Positions 54,196 through 64,000 of a DNA stretch of 64,000 nt are shown here, in pieces. The stretch spans positions 1 to 64,000 of the forward strand of contig JADJFB010000012.1 in assembly GCA_016708845.1 (NCBI GenBank). The letters are read 5' to 3'. The translations under genes and the position numbers were made by a program. A model generated the notes under the pieces. The model saw nothing but the letters and a program-made list of their open reading frames with translations. It did no database searches and was not told where the DNA came from. The first letter of the stretch is position 1; each line of letters starts with the position of its first letter. Origin of the DNA: Bacteroidota bacterium. Its GTDB lineage: Bacteria; Bacteroidota; Bacteroidia; B-17B0; Aurantibacillaceae.

Positions 54196-56370
54196 GTGTT
54201 ACATAAAATAGCGCTTGCCATATTTTGCTTTTTCTACCTGAATTCTACGGTTGGTCAGGTTTTCGACGATTTACTAAAAGTAGATATCACTCATATTAAG
54301 TTTGGTAAAAAAAAGGATAAGACAGACGCTTCTTTAGTAGTTTCAAAATTGTAAAAGGTAAGGCAAGCGAAAAAGAAAAGTTTGATGCTATTTTTATTGG
54401 GTCGCAAAAAACATTAGTTACGACGAAAGTTATTTTATACCGTTTCTGAATCTGGACCAGAGACTATTAAAAGCATTTTAAAAACAAAAAACAATTTGCT
54501 TAGGTTATGCTCAACTCATGGATTCACTTTGCCAGTTGGCAGGAATTACTAATGTAACGGTTTTTGGTTATGCTAAAGGTCAGTTTTATGACGTTGGTGA
54601 TTCTATTTTTGGACATAATCATGCTTGGAATGCCGTGAAGTTAGATGATTTATGGTACCTGTACGATGTTACCTGGAGCCATGGGGTGCATACAATGGAG
54701 TATACCAATAAAGCGAAAATTATTATGAAGCTCTTAGATAAATTTCCTGAAAAATTTAAAAAGAAAACCATTAGAGTTCCTAGGAAATTTAGAAAGCGTT
54801 CGATTTGTAAAGAAAAGATAGATCCTATTATTTATTATAAACCAAAATTCTTTAATAAACTATTTCGAAGATGGCTGATGTCTTTTCCTATTAGGGTTCG
54901 TAAAAAAGTAGAGTTAGGAGTTAATAGCGATTTTTATTTATCTAATCCTTCCCTGTTTGCTATTACACATGTGCCAGATGACCCAATTTGGAGTTTGTTA
55001 GGACGTAATAAAGTGAATGAGTTTGAACAAGACAGTGCGTTTTATTATTTAACGGATTCAACCTATAAAAACCAAGAACGAAAAGGTGAAGCTTGCTCTG
55101 ACTGCGATGATTATTACAATTCGGGAACTCAAAAAAGATTAGAAATATTAAATGACAATAGCGCTCGATTTAATCCTAACAATAAATTTATTACCACGCT
55201 TTGTGATGATGAATTAGGGAAGAATATATATGTTAAAAGTTTATACGCAACCGATAATAGATTAAGTGTGGCAGATAGTTCTGTATTATCTTACCAACAT
55301 GCTATCACTAATATGGCTTTATCCAGAAATAATATGGTAAAGTATTTTAAATATGAAAAAACAAAAAATGACTTGAAAGCCAAGCTACTCTTAACGGATA
55401 ATAAAAATCATACAAACTTTATTAAGAATAAAGTTAAAGCTACACTTCAGCATACTAGATCATTTCAGGAAATGGTTAATAAAAGCGCTGCTTTTGCAAC
55501 TGTTTATAGGAATAGAATTAGGAAATTTCAAAGATATAAAACAAGTTATAACTTCGATAAAATAAAACCTTATTCGGAATCGCGAATTAAAGACCTCGAA
55601 AAAATCCACTCTAAAAAAATGGAGCAACTCGATACGTTACTTTTGAAAATCGCTTCTCATAAAAATCATTTGATTCCATTATCACTAATCTATCATTAAA
55701 TATTTGGCCACAAGTGTTTAGAAACGACAGTATTTTGGAGCCTTTTAAGCAATGTATTACAAGACGTCGTTTTTTAGCTGATAATTATAAAAAAGCTATT
55801 GTGGATTTAAGAAAGAAAATATACCCAATGGAATATAAGTACAGTAAGGAAATTGATTATTTATTATATAATCCTTCAACAGAATGTTTAAAGTTATTTA
55901 ATTTAATCACTAAAGAAATTAAAATAAAACAAATGCTTTTAAACGACGTTTTAAAAGTAAAATTAGAATTAGTAAAGACCAAAGAATTGTCGCTTACTGA
56001 ATTAAATAGTTTTAAAGAATTATCCATTACGGAGTGCGAAACAGATTTTTGTTGGCTAGCAATTAATTACCCTAAGGAAGCGATAGTAGCAAAAGGATTA
56101 TACAGATTAAAGGATAAACAACAGTATGGATTAAATGTTATCAATGCAGAGAATGAAGTAGAACGCGTAAGACAAAGTATTATCAGCAAAGCTTTGAAAT
56201 TAGGGTATAAAGGAAGTAATCAAGGTCTAGCAAATGATAATAGGAAGCTTAAAAAGAAACATAAAGAAGTTTCAAGTTATAGGAAAGAAATAGCCGATCC
56301 GAAATCTTTTAATGAAAAGCGATACAGTAAAATTGTGTTTAGGTTAAAAAAACTATTAGAGAGAAAGTAA
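54196..56370 (+). pseudogene. Exported transglutaminase-like protein, frameshifted in several places
   Basis: Coding signal runs over about 720 codons in at least three frames. It begins at GTG 54196 with a signal peptide (VLHKIALAIFCFFYLNSTVG), then QVFDDLLKVDITHIKFG. Between 54330 and 54520 several shifts occur; the reconstructed path reads FDAIFIWVAKNISYDESY, SESGPETIKSILK and TICLGYAQLMDSLCQLAG, which supplies the catalytic Cys of a transglutaminase-like domain. The His and Asp follow in FGHNHAWNAVKLDDLWYLYD and VTWS. The C-terminal part is a long basic helical region (54800-56370) with one more shift near 55685. Dense damage means either local sequence errors or true decay. Function of the C-terminal region unknown. 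Confidence 0.6.
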
Positions 56371-56373
56371 AAC

Positions 56374-57173
56374 CTAAAAGTAAACTTTCAACACATCGTA
56401 TCCGTATTTTAATATCATCAAGGATACAATCACTAAAAATATTATCCTTACAAAACCATTTCCTTTTTTTAATGCTAAGTGGCTGCCAATAAACTGCCAA
56501 TGATATTAAAGATTGCAAGTAATATAGCAATATGTAAAATGTAATTTCCTTCTTTTATAAAGACAATGAGCGCTGAAATATTTGTGACACAGTTGACGAT
56601 TTTAGCGTAAGCTGATGCTTTTACAAATTCAAAACCTAATACAACTACAAATCCTAACACAAAAAAACTCCCCGTTCCTGGCCCAAAAAAACCATCATAA
56701 AACCCAACTATTAATCCTATGGACGAACCGTAAAGTAGTTGTTTGTTCATTGGTAATTCTTTGGTTTCTATAGCACCTAAATCTTTTTTAAAAAAGGTAT
56801 AAATGGCAATAGCAATTAGTATAATTAAGATGAGTGGCTTTAACACATTGGTATCAATATGATTAATGAGTTGTGCACCTAAAAAAGAAGAAACAAAACA
56901 ACTCAAGGCAATTACCATTAATAATTTATAATTGAAAGTTATTTTTTTAGCATACTTAAATGCGGCTATAGATGTACCCGCCAAGGCTGCAATTTTATTG
57001 GTGCCAAATAAAATAGGCAAAGGCATTTTTGGAAATGTAATTAACAAAAACGGAGTTTGTATCAATCCACCGCCGCCAACTACGGCATCAATAAAGCCAG
57101 CAGTAAAAGCAGAGAGCGATAATAGAATAATAGTTAGCAAACCATACTCATCATATAAATTACTCAAACTCAT
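56374..57173 (-). CDS. TauE/SafE family permease (one-base frameshift near the C-terminus)
   Basis: A membrane protein of about 266 residues of the TSUP (TauE/SafE) family, thought to export sulfite or related organosulfur anions. The visible repeats are GFIDAVVGGGGLIQTPFLLI near the start and the second-half GSSIGLIVGFYDGFFGPGTGSFFV, characteristic of the family. The open frame stops at LLAAT (56475), but the frame continues one base over with HLALKKGNGFVRIIFLVIVS and ends at 56374; one extra C near 56486 repairs it. The repaired protein has the normal eight or so helices. Confidence 0.85.
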
Positions 57174-57209
57174 ATAGCGAAGTTATATTTTTTTATTTGA
57201 GTTGCGACA

Positions 57210-57248
57210 TAAAAAAACTCCTACTAAAATTAGCAGGAGTTTTTTTTA
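57210..57248. terminator. Bidirectional rho-independent terminator
   Basis: ACTCCTACTA / TAGCAGGAGT stem with one mismatch, flanked by A and T runs, downstream of the PpiD-like gene on the minus strand. Confidence 0.75.
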
Positions 57249-57262
57249 ATTTATTTATTTTC

Positions 57263-59361
57263 TTAGAAATCAAATTTACCTCTGTGGTCTTCAATATTTG
57301 CTTTTGCTTTTAAAGCATCAAACAATTCATAATCCACACGACCGCCATTTGTTCTTTCAATTTCTTGTTGTTTACCTTTAAAGTCTTGTGGTAACACTGC
57401 ATCTTTTACAGATGATACTGCAACTACAAATACTCCATTATCTCCTTTAATAGCCTTGCTAGTAGCGCCAGCTTTTAATGCAGTTGCAGTTCCAATTAAA
57501 GCATCTTCTCTTCCTATTGTAGCTACATTGTATGCAGAGAAAGTTAAGTTGTCAGACGTTTCAGCTGTTAAGCCCATTTTAGTTGCGATATCCGTAATTG
57601 ATTTAGAAGCCCCTGCTTTTGTTTCAAATTCTTTCATAAATGCTTCTGCTTTTTTATCGCGAATTGCTTTAGCAGTTACATCTTCTTTTACATCTTCTAA
57701 TGGAGCAATTCCTTTTTCTTTAATAGAAACTAAATTTGCTACAATAAAACGATCTTTAAATTCAAATACTGGAGAAATTTCTCCTTTTTTTGCTTTATAA
57801 ACCCAACGTACTAAATCTTTAGCGGCTTCTAAACCTGGCAATGTTTTATCACCTTCTTTAATATTTTCAGCAATACGTTTGTTTAATTTTTCAGTATCAA
57901 TGCTTTTGTTAAATGCATCTGCTGTTTGGTTTTTTCCAGAAAAATCACTTGCAATTTTATAATACTCTTGGTTAGTTTCTCCACTAGGGCCAATTAACTT
58001 AGTAATTTGAGCAACTGTATAAGAATTGTGACGTGTTTTAGATACATTTAATACTTCAATAATATGGAAACCAAATTGAGTTGGTACAACGGTGATGTTT
58101 CTAACTGTTCCTTGTAAACCAGCATTTTTAAATGGATCAACAAAACCTTTGTTCTCATCAAACCATCCATAGTCTCCACCTTTTTCAATTGAACCTAAGT
58201 CATCAGACATTGTTTTTACTAAAGTATCAAACTTAACCGCTTTAGCTTTTAACAAAACTAACAAACTATCAGCAATACGTTTAGCAACTTCTGGTGTACG
58301 AGTCGTTTGTGTTTTTTGACTTTGTAAACCAATTAAAATGTGACGAACTTTAGCAGAGTCAGCAATTGATTTAATATCAGATAATTTATAAATCTTTACA
58401 AAAGTTCCTTCAACATAAGGGCCGAATACTGTTCCTTTTGGAGCTGTAAACACGGTTGAATCTGAAATAATCATATTCTTTTACCATAGCCAGCAATGCT
58501 AACTTTTAAAATCATCAGTTGCACGTTGAGCATCTTTCATGATAGCTTCGTAATCTGCTTTTGAAGGCATCACATCATAAGCAACATATTCAATTGTACG
58601 AGAAGCTTCAGATACTTTGTAAGCGCTTTGGTGTTTGTTATAGTACGCCGAAATTTCTTCTTCAGTTACTTTTACTGTAGAATCTGCAACATCAGCATAA
58701 CGCTTCATAACGAAAGAAGCATTTACTTGTTTGTTTTGAGCAATGAATTGATCTTTAGCTTCTGCTTTAGTTACGTATAATCCTTTTTTGATTAAGTTAT
58801 TATATTTTTCTGCAGCACGAACTTCCAAAATAGATTTCTCTAATTGTTTCCAAAACTTCTCTTGCTCTGCATTCATTTGTCCAACCCATTGATTTAATTT
58901 TACTAAATCTAATGCACCATCAGGACGGGCAAAACCTTCGTAAACTTTACCAGTTTGTTGGTCAGTTAACTGTTGAATCACATATTGATGAGGGTGAACT
59001 AACATTAAATCATATAATTCATCTTCAGATACAGAAATACCTAATTTTTTGTATTGAACTTTAATTACTTTATCATTAATCATCTGACTCCAAACAGATT
59101 CAATAATCTGTTCTTTCATTTTGTCATCAATTACTTGATTTGGATTTGATTGCTGAATTTGAGCAATTTGTTCGTTTACTTTTGCGCTGAAAGCAGGATA
59201 ATCGATTTGATCACCATTAATTTTACCAACTTCTAAATCTTGACCAGAGAATAATGCTCCGCCAGAGCCTAATAAACTCTCTAAAATAAAGATTACCAAG
59301 GCTAAACCCACTATACCAACTAAAGGCCAGTTTTACTACGTATTTTTTCTAAAACGCTCAT
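57263..59361 (-). CDS. PpiD-like membrane-anchored peptidyl-prolyl isomerase (two frame breaks)
   Basis: A foldase of the SurA/PpiD type, about 700 residues, anchored by one N-terminal helix with the chaperone body in the periplasm. The start at 59361 (MSVLEKIRSKTG) is in a different frame from the following LVGIVGLALVIFILESLLGSGG; one T added near 59332 joins them. The N-terminal SurA-like region includes VSEDELYDLML and NKQVNASFVMKRYADVAD. The parvulin domain is seen in VRHILIGLQSQ and GDYGWFDENKGFVDPF. A second break at 58475-58500 lies between DAQRATDDFK and VFTAPKGTVFGPYVEG; relatives carry more residues there, so a small deletion as well as a shift is possible. Confidence 0.85.
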
Positions 59362-59385
59362 ATTTGTTTATTAATTGAAGGAAGG

Positions 59386-59393
59386 CAAAGATA
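59386..59393 (-). promoter_or_regulatory. Bacteroidota -7 element of the ppiD-like gene
   Basis: TATCTTTG on the minus strand, exact TAnnTTTG, 25 bases upstream of the MSVLEKI start at 59361, supporting that start. Confidence 0.5.
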
Positions 59394-59417
59394 GAATTAT
59401 TGCTGAAAAAAGAAAAA

Positions 59418-60749
59418 TTAATTGCAAATAATTTTAGCAGCTAATTCCTTTGCTTGATGCCTGATTTCGGGCACTGCAGTGCTTTCCCATAAAATACCTT
59501 TTAGCGGTGGTCCAAGTGTGTGAAAATCGGGCGAAATTTCTCCGTTTTTAGTGGCATTTATGCCATAATGTATAGAATCTGGAGTAAAAAGCTTGTTTTT
59601 TAGCAGATTTTGCACTAAAACAGATGGTATTTTCAAATAGTCAGATTCGGGCCCTGTACAATTGATAATGAACTCTGTTTTTTAAAGATTGCTGGCCTAT
59701 TTTGAATCAGAAAAATGTATTTCAAATCCACCATCCATTGACTTAATATCAACTAATCTTCCTTTTATAAGATGGATAATGTGAGATGATTCTAATTTTT
59801 TAAGAATTGCCATGCTTTCACTTGGCGCTCGATGCCTAGCAACCCCCCATTTGTGGCGTAAATGTCTTAAAAATTGTTGTTTTTCGTTTAAAGAAAAATT
59901 TATCCAAAAAAATGGTAAATGAGGTCTCATCACATCAATAACACTTTGAGGATTTAAGTGCTCTGTTTTTGCTTTTTTTAATTGCTGATTTACAAGCGAA
60001 AGTAGTTCTTGTAATCGGTATAATTTATTTTCTTCAATAAATGGTTTTACGCTAGGTAAAGCATTCTCTGCGTGCGCTTGAGGTATGTATGCATGAGGAG
60101 AAATAATATTTATTTTGCCAGAAAATGAATGATGATGAAGGCTAATTAGTACATCAATCATCGTTAAGCCAGAGCCAATGATGGTAATGTTTTTTTTAAT
60201 AATTGCTTTTTCAATTATAGTTGGGTGAAAAGCATTTTGAAAGTAGTTTTCAGATTCAATAAATTCTTTTGAAACGGAACGAGGGTGAGCTGGTAAAAAA
60301 TTACCAAGCGCTATAACTACTTTTTGTGCTTTATAAGTTTGAGTGGTTGTTATTTCAAATGTATTTTCTTTTTTTTCAATATCAATGACTTCTTCTGCAA
60401 TTTGCTGAATAGTTATGAATGGATTTGTGTTTTTTAAAACATCAAACGTAGCTTGCACATATTCTCCAAATAGTTTTCGAGGTGCAAAATCATGACTACT
60501 ATATTGCGGATAATTGTGTGTTAACCAATTCACATAATGATTTGGTTCATCTACAAATATCGACATGTTACTTGCACGTACATTCAATAGATGTTGTTCA
60601 TCAGTTGTAGAGTATGCTAAGCCTTTACAAAATTGATTTTTCGCATCAAACCAAATAATGTGAAACGGACTCTTACTTTGTTTTATGAGATTTAAAACAG
60701 TTAAAGTGCCGCTAATACCGCCGCCAACTATGGCAATGGTGTTTGTCAT
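59418..60749 (-). CDS. FAD/NAD(P)-binding protein (NAD_binding_9 type), frameshifted
   Basis: An FAD/NAD(P)-binding protein of about 443 residues of the NAD_binding_9 (HI0933/Lpd-like) group. The Rossmann start is IAIVGGGISGTLTVLNLI, followed by FDAKNQFCKGLAYSTTDEQHLLNVRASNM, a hallmark of this family, and a second dinucleotide motif IIGSGLTMIDVLIS near residue 160. The C-terminal end lies in other frames: FIINCTGPESDYLKIPS and then GPPLKGILWESTAVPEIRHQ to the stop at 59418. At least two one-base shifts in A runs at about 59650-59700 separate the parts. The enzyme reaction is unknown. Overlaps the next upstream gene by 4 bases. Confidence 0.8.
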
Positions 60750-60955
60750 TTTCGCGGTTCGTTATTGGCTAATCGATCCTGGTTTTTACGCTGGTATCTT
60801 CTTAAAAGATACATGATAGAAGCAATGATAAATACAAATACAAAATATAAAGCACTATCGTTATCTTTAATGATTAAAAAATAAACAGAAATTCCCGCAC
60901 ATAATAAGGCTGTTATTAGCCAAATAATTTCAAGTATTTTAAAAAATTTGCTCAT
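60746..60955 (-). CDS. Small two-helix membrane protein
   Basis: A 69-residue protein with two hydrophobic helices (about 8-28, ILEIIWLITALLCAGISVYF, and 36-52, YFVFVFIIASIMYLL) and a basic C-terminal tail (RRYQRKNQDRLA). Likely an inner-membrane protein with the tail in the cytosol. It lies 5 bases downstream of lptC and overlaps the FAD protein gene by ATGA, so it belongs to the same transcription unit. Not recognised. Confidence 0.65.
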   Translation of the reverse strand: MSKFFKILEIIWLITALLCAGISVYFLIIKDNDSALYFVFVFIIASIMYLLRRYQRKNQDRLANNEPRK

Positions 60956-60960
60956 CGTTT

Positions 60961-61527
60961 TTATAAGTCTTTATCTTCTATTCTAATCGTTCCAGTTACT
61001 TCTTTAATTTCGTATTGCGTAAAATCCTGATTCGCTTCAAGTCCCTTGCCCATAATAATTTCCTTAGCGGTAGTTATTTTTACAAAGGCATCGGAGGTGA
61101 TTTTCTTTTTTTGTTCGTCCCAAATTAAATGTTCGGTATTTAATTTTTCTCCGTTTACATTAACGACCTCTACATTATATTTCACTTCCATTTTTTTACT
61201 TAGCTCGTAACGCACGCCATAGTCAGCTTTTAGTGTAGTGGCTTCTTTTCCTTTTTCATCATAAAAAATTACAAATAAACCTTGAGGCATTATCGTTACA
61301 GGTTCCTTTACATCTTTTTCATACTTCTGCATTTGTGGTGTTAGAAGTTTGATTTTTAAAACAGTAGAATCAGAATACAACATAGTAACGTCTTTACCCG
61401 TTAAGGCAGGCATCACCACTTTTTTACCAAGGGCCATAATTTCATTTCTGTCGGTTTGACAAGAAGTGATAGCGAAACACGCCACCATTAAAAGAAACAG
61501 TAAACTTCTATTTTTTAATGATAGCAT
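60961..61527 (-). CDS. lptC: LPS export protein LptC
   Basis: A 188-residue LptC homologue, the periplasmic/inner-membrane link of the Lpt bridge that carries LPS to the outer membrane. It has a lipoprotein-type signal (LFLLMVACFAITSC) instead of the N-terminal helix of E. coli LptC, as is usual in Bacteroidota. The beta-jellyroll repeats are recognised by MLYSDSTVLKIKLLTP, GLFVIFYDEKGKEATTLKADYG and NVEVVNVNGEKLNTEHLIWD. Gene order with coaX upstream and an outer-membrane protein between them is common in the phylum. Confidence 0.9.
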   Translation of the reverse strand: MLSLKNRSLLFLLMVACFAITSCQTDRNEIMALGKKVVMPALTGKDVTMLYSDSTVLKIKLLTPQMQKYEKDVKEPVTIMPQGLFVIFYDEKGKEATTLKADYGVRYELSKKMEVKYNVEVVNVNGEKLNTEHLIWDEQKKKITSDAFVKITTAKEIIMGKGLEANQDFTQYEIKEVTGTIRIEDKDL

Positions 61528-61536
61528 AAGAATGGA

Positions 61537-63053
61537 TTAATCGTATTTGTATTTAATAAACCAACGTTTATTAAATGTAAAGCCTAACACTAAGCGAACA
61601 TATTCTTCCTGTAACAAGTTGTTTGAGATAGTTCCCATTTTACCATATTGAGCTGATATATTAATGATAGCAATATCATCAAAACGACCAACGCCAACAG
61701 GTAGACCTAAACCAGCAGAAATAAAAGCGTTACTAATAGGCGTGTTTTTTAAATCTAAATAACCATCAGAATATGAAACACCTAAACGATATTGAATTCT
61801 TTTGATATAATTAGAAGTCCCGAATGCTAATTTATTTGGCACATAATTTAATCCGGCAGAAACTCTAAAACTGTTTTTGAAATCGGTACTTGGAGCATTA
61901 AAATATTTAAAGCTTTTCCAGTTGGTAGTTGCTGCATCCATTAACACCGTTAATTTCTCTCCTTTTTAATAGATAAACCTATACCCATTTCTAAAGGTAA
62001 TGTAATAGTTCCTGCAATATCTTGTGAATTAAGAACAGTATCCTTTGGTCTTTCTACACCAAAACCATCTAAGGCATAGTTGTAAATTATATTACTTTGT
62101 TTAGCATTAATTTCGGAAGGAGTATTAATAAAGAAACCAACTCCGATTTTTATTTTTTGTTTCAATTCACGACGATTTCTATAGGATACTACTGAGTCAG
62201 CAGAATAGGTTTTATAGGTATCACGGTATTTGCCGCGCACTTTAGTTGAATCAATTGTAAAGTGTGTTTGTAAGCCGCCATTAAATGTAAAATCATTTAC
62301 TTGAATAGCACGCTGTCTTTTTGAATTATAATATGTTACAGAGCCAGGATAAATAACATTTGTTGACTGATTTATTGTGCCAAATAAATAATTACCAGTA
62401 ACCCCAATTGATAATTCGGAAAGTAATTGCTTGCCTAATTTTTTGCGTTTATACTTTGCAGTTTCTTTATATTTAATGAGTGTATCAGCTAATGCAGAGC
62501 GTTGAAATTTAGAAAATTGTTTGTAAAATGGTTTAACTCCTGTGCCTAAAAATACTTTATTAATTCCGCCATCTCCTTCAAAAATATAGTTCATGGTTCC
62601 AGCAACTGTATTTTCTTGAGTAGAACTAATTTTGTATCCTACAGTACTGTAAGGCATAATACCAAAGGCCATTCCTCCAAATCGTTTTAAAGGGAAGCCA
62701 AAAGACCCGTATGAGAAATTGATATTCTTTTTCCTTACTGCTGCATCTGCATTTCCGATTTTTTTAAATTGTGCTTGACCACCAATTTCTAAAGTCGTTA
62801 ATCTCAAACCAGCTAATCCTGCTGGATTGGCAGCATTAATAAAAAATGGAGCAATTGTATCTTGATGATAGGCGATAAACGAACCTCCCATGGCAGATGG
62901 AGTGGCAAAAGTTTGTAGGTTTAATTCGCCCATGCCATAACGTGAATAAGGGCTTGAGGTTAAAATTTGAGAATAGGATAATGTGATCGTACTTAAAAAA
63001 GTAAGAGTAAAAATGAATGTCTTCAAAAAAGAAATATGTTTATTTATGTTCAC
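61537..63053 (-). CDS. Outer-membrane protein of the coaX-lptC cluster (one-base frameshift)
   Basis: An exported beta-barrel protein of about 505 residues. The signal peptide (FLKTFIFTLTFLSTITLSYSQ) precedes SSPYSRYGMGELNLQTF and MGGSFIAYHQDTIAPFFINAANPAGLAG, a start shared by Bacteroidota outer-membrane proteins located between coaX and lptC. The frame breaks at 61950-61975 after GIGLSIKK; one added A in an A run gives KKGEKLTVLMDAATTNWKSF and continues to a C-terminal FNKRWFIKYKYD. Strands alternate throughout, fitting a barrel. Function unknown, possibly fatty-acid or hydrophobic-compound transport by resemblance to FadL-like proteins. Overlaps coaX by 14 bases. Confidence 0.8.
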
Positions 63054-63768
63054 TATTATAATTTAAAATATCGTTTAGTCCTTTTATAACTAAATTTTGG
63101 TGGGCAAAGATGCTATTTTTTAACCGTTTTGCCAAGTATTCGCTATCTCCTCCAGTTAAAACGCAAATTATGTCGGTAAATTGCAATTTATATTGGCTAA
63201 TAATACCATCAATTTCGGCTACACTACCATTTAAAACCCCCGATAAGATGGAGTTTTGAGTGTTATTGCCAACTAGTTCATTATATGAAAAATTGGCCTC
63301 AACTAAAGGCAATTTGCTTGTAAATGTTTGGAGCGCCTTAAATTTCATTTGTATGCCTGGGGAAATACCTCCACCTAAGTATTCATTTTTACTGTTTGTG
63401 AAGTTATATTTGATACATGTACCTACATCTATTACCAAAACATTGGCATTGGGATATAGGTAATAAGCGCCAACTGAAGCTGCCAATCTATCAGAACCAA
63501 GCGTAGACGCTGATTGGTATAGGTTTGTTAATGGTATTTTAGTTTCAGAATTGAATATGATAGTTGGGATGATAGCATTTAAAGCTGAGTAGAAATCTTC
63601 TTGCTCTTTTACCACAGTTCCAATAATCGCTCTTTTTGCTTTGGAAATAAAGGCCTTGTCTGATAAAATAACACTTACATTGTCATAAACCTTGCTTTCC
63701 AACAGAGTTTCGCCATTAAATACAGCCGCTTTAACACGTGTATTGCCAATATCTATAATTAAATTCAA
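63040..63768 (-). CDS. coaX: Type III pantothenate kinase
   Basis: A 242-residue CoaX homologue, which phosphorylates pantothenate in the first step of coenzyme A synthesis. ASKHA-fold motifs are intact: LIIDIGNTRVKAAVF at the N-terminus, LGSDRLAASVGAYYLYP, VIDVGTCIKYNF with the second phosphate-binding motif, and GGGISPGIQMKFKALQTFTSKLP. VLTGGDSEYLAKRL near the end is the adenosine motif. Size is typical. It heads the minus-strand unit coaX, outer-membrane protein, lptC, and is divergent from tRNA-Phe. Confidence 0.95.
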   Translation of the reverse strand: MNLIIDIGNTRVKAAVFNGETLLESKVYDNVSVILSDKAFISKAKRAIIGTVVKEQEDFYSALNAIIPTIIFNSETKIPLTNLYQSASTLGSDRLAASVGAYYLYPNANVLVIDVGTCIKYNFTNSKNEYLGGGISPGIQMKFKALQTFTSKLPLVEANFSYNELVGNNTQNSILSGVLNGSVAEIDGIISQYKLQFTDIICVLTGGDSEYLAKRLKNSIFAHQNLVIKGLNDILNYNSEHK

Positions 63769-63831
63769 TGTTTATAAAAGTAACTAAATACCACATATCT
63801 AGTTTTAATTTAAGATTTTTTAATATTTCCT

Positions 63832-63861
63832 TTTGCAGTATAAATAATTCTCTTAAATTTG
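63832..63861 (+). promoter_or_regulatory. Promoter of tRNA-Phe
   Basis: TTTG at 63832-63835, an 18-base spacer and TAAATTTG at 63854-63861 (exact TAnnTTTG), with the mature tRNA starting 15 bases downstream. Close to the ideal Bacteroidota -33/-7 arrangement. Confidence 0.65.
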
Positions 63862-63876
63862 CAGCCCGAATATGTT

Positions 63877-63949
63877 GGTGCCTTAGCTCAGTCGGTAGAG
63901 CAACAGACTGAAAATCTGTGTGTCCCTGGTTCGATTCCTGGAGGCACCA
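63877..63949 (+). tRNA. tRNA-Phe (anticodon GAA)
   Basis: Seven-base acceptor stem GGTGCCT / AGGCACC, D-arm with AGCTCAGTCGGTAGAGC, anticodon stem ACAGA / TCTGT with loop CTGAAAA giving anticodon GAA at 63910-63912, and T-arm with GGTTCGATTCC. Discriminator base A; the CCA tail is not encoded. Followed immediately by a terminator. Confidence 0.97.
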
Positions 63950-63950
63950 C

Positions 63951-63978
63951 AAAACCCACTCAAGCGAGTGGGTTTTTT
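63951..63978 (+). terminator. Rho-independent terminator of tRNA-Phe
   Basis: ACCCACTC / GAGTGGGT stem with AAGC loop, flanked by A and T runs, starting two bases after the tRNA. Confidence 0.9.
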
Positions 63979-64000
63979 ATTTATATAATGAACAAAACCC

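Noticed and set aside
1..64000. Mobile elements, prophage or integrases
   Set aside because: No transposase, integrase, phage structural gene, or terminal repeats with target duplications were seen; only short palindromic and interspersed repeats.

Overview
The window is a stretch of AT-rich chromosome from a member of the Bacteroidota. Three large secreted proteins end in a type IX secretion sorting domain, one of them built from SprB-type repeats. Several starts are preceded by the Bacteroidota -7 promoter element TAnnTTTG. LpxB, LptC and outer-membrane barrel proteins show a Gram-negative envelope, and a BshC homologue points to bacillithiol synthesis. I see no phage, insertion sequence, CRISPR array or integrase; this looks like core chromosome with some accessory loci. 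I cannot place it below phylum with confidence.

Layout. 0-5.6 kb: the tail of tyrS, a small conserved protein, a Cys/Met-metabolism PLP enzyme, a fused alpha/beta E1 2-oxoacid dehydrogenase, then a decayed outer-membrane barrel gene and a DUF2147 remnant. 5.6-17 kb: two giant T9SS surface proteins flanking a CocE/S15 hydrolase and hemL. 17-21 kb: a minus-strand envelope/housekeeping cluster (SpoIID-like, lpxB, small membrane protein, surE), then ridA and an RRM RNA-binding protein. 22-31 kb: a CtpA-type protease with two exported proteins, a rhodanese, an RsmB-like methyltransferase, an atypical amidohydrolase, adenine deaminase and an alpha/beta hydrolase. 31-46 kb: tdk, an M28 peptidase, a carboxyltransferase, a DEAD-box helicase, pgeF, bshC, an M43 T9SS metalloprotease and fhs. 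46-52.6 kb: an apparent SMC-like condensin operon of the MksBEF/JetABC type (kleisin, KITE, an inserted exported repeat protein, SMC ATPase) with no JetD nuclease visible. 52.6-56.4 kb: two tandem lipoprotein archaemetzincins and an exported transglutaminase-like protein. 56-64 kb: TauE/SafE permease, PpiD-like foldase, an FAD/NAD(P)-binding protein, lptC, an outer-membrane protein, coaX and tRNA-Phe.

A major caveat is that at least a dozen genes are split by one-base shifts, mostly in short homopolymers and mostly in the 38-62 kb half. Both gains and losses occur and they hit housekeeping genes (fhs, pgeF, ppiD). This looks far more like consensus errors of a long-read assembly than biology, so I annotate these as single full-length genes and give the junctions. 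Two loci (4.3-5.4 kb and 54.2-54.5 kb) have denser damage and may be real pseudogenes.

The most interesting locus is the condensin operon at 46-52.6 kb together with the exported metalloprotease and transglutaminase genes just behind it.
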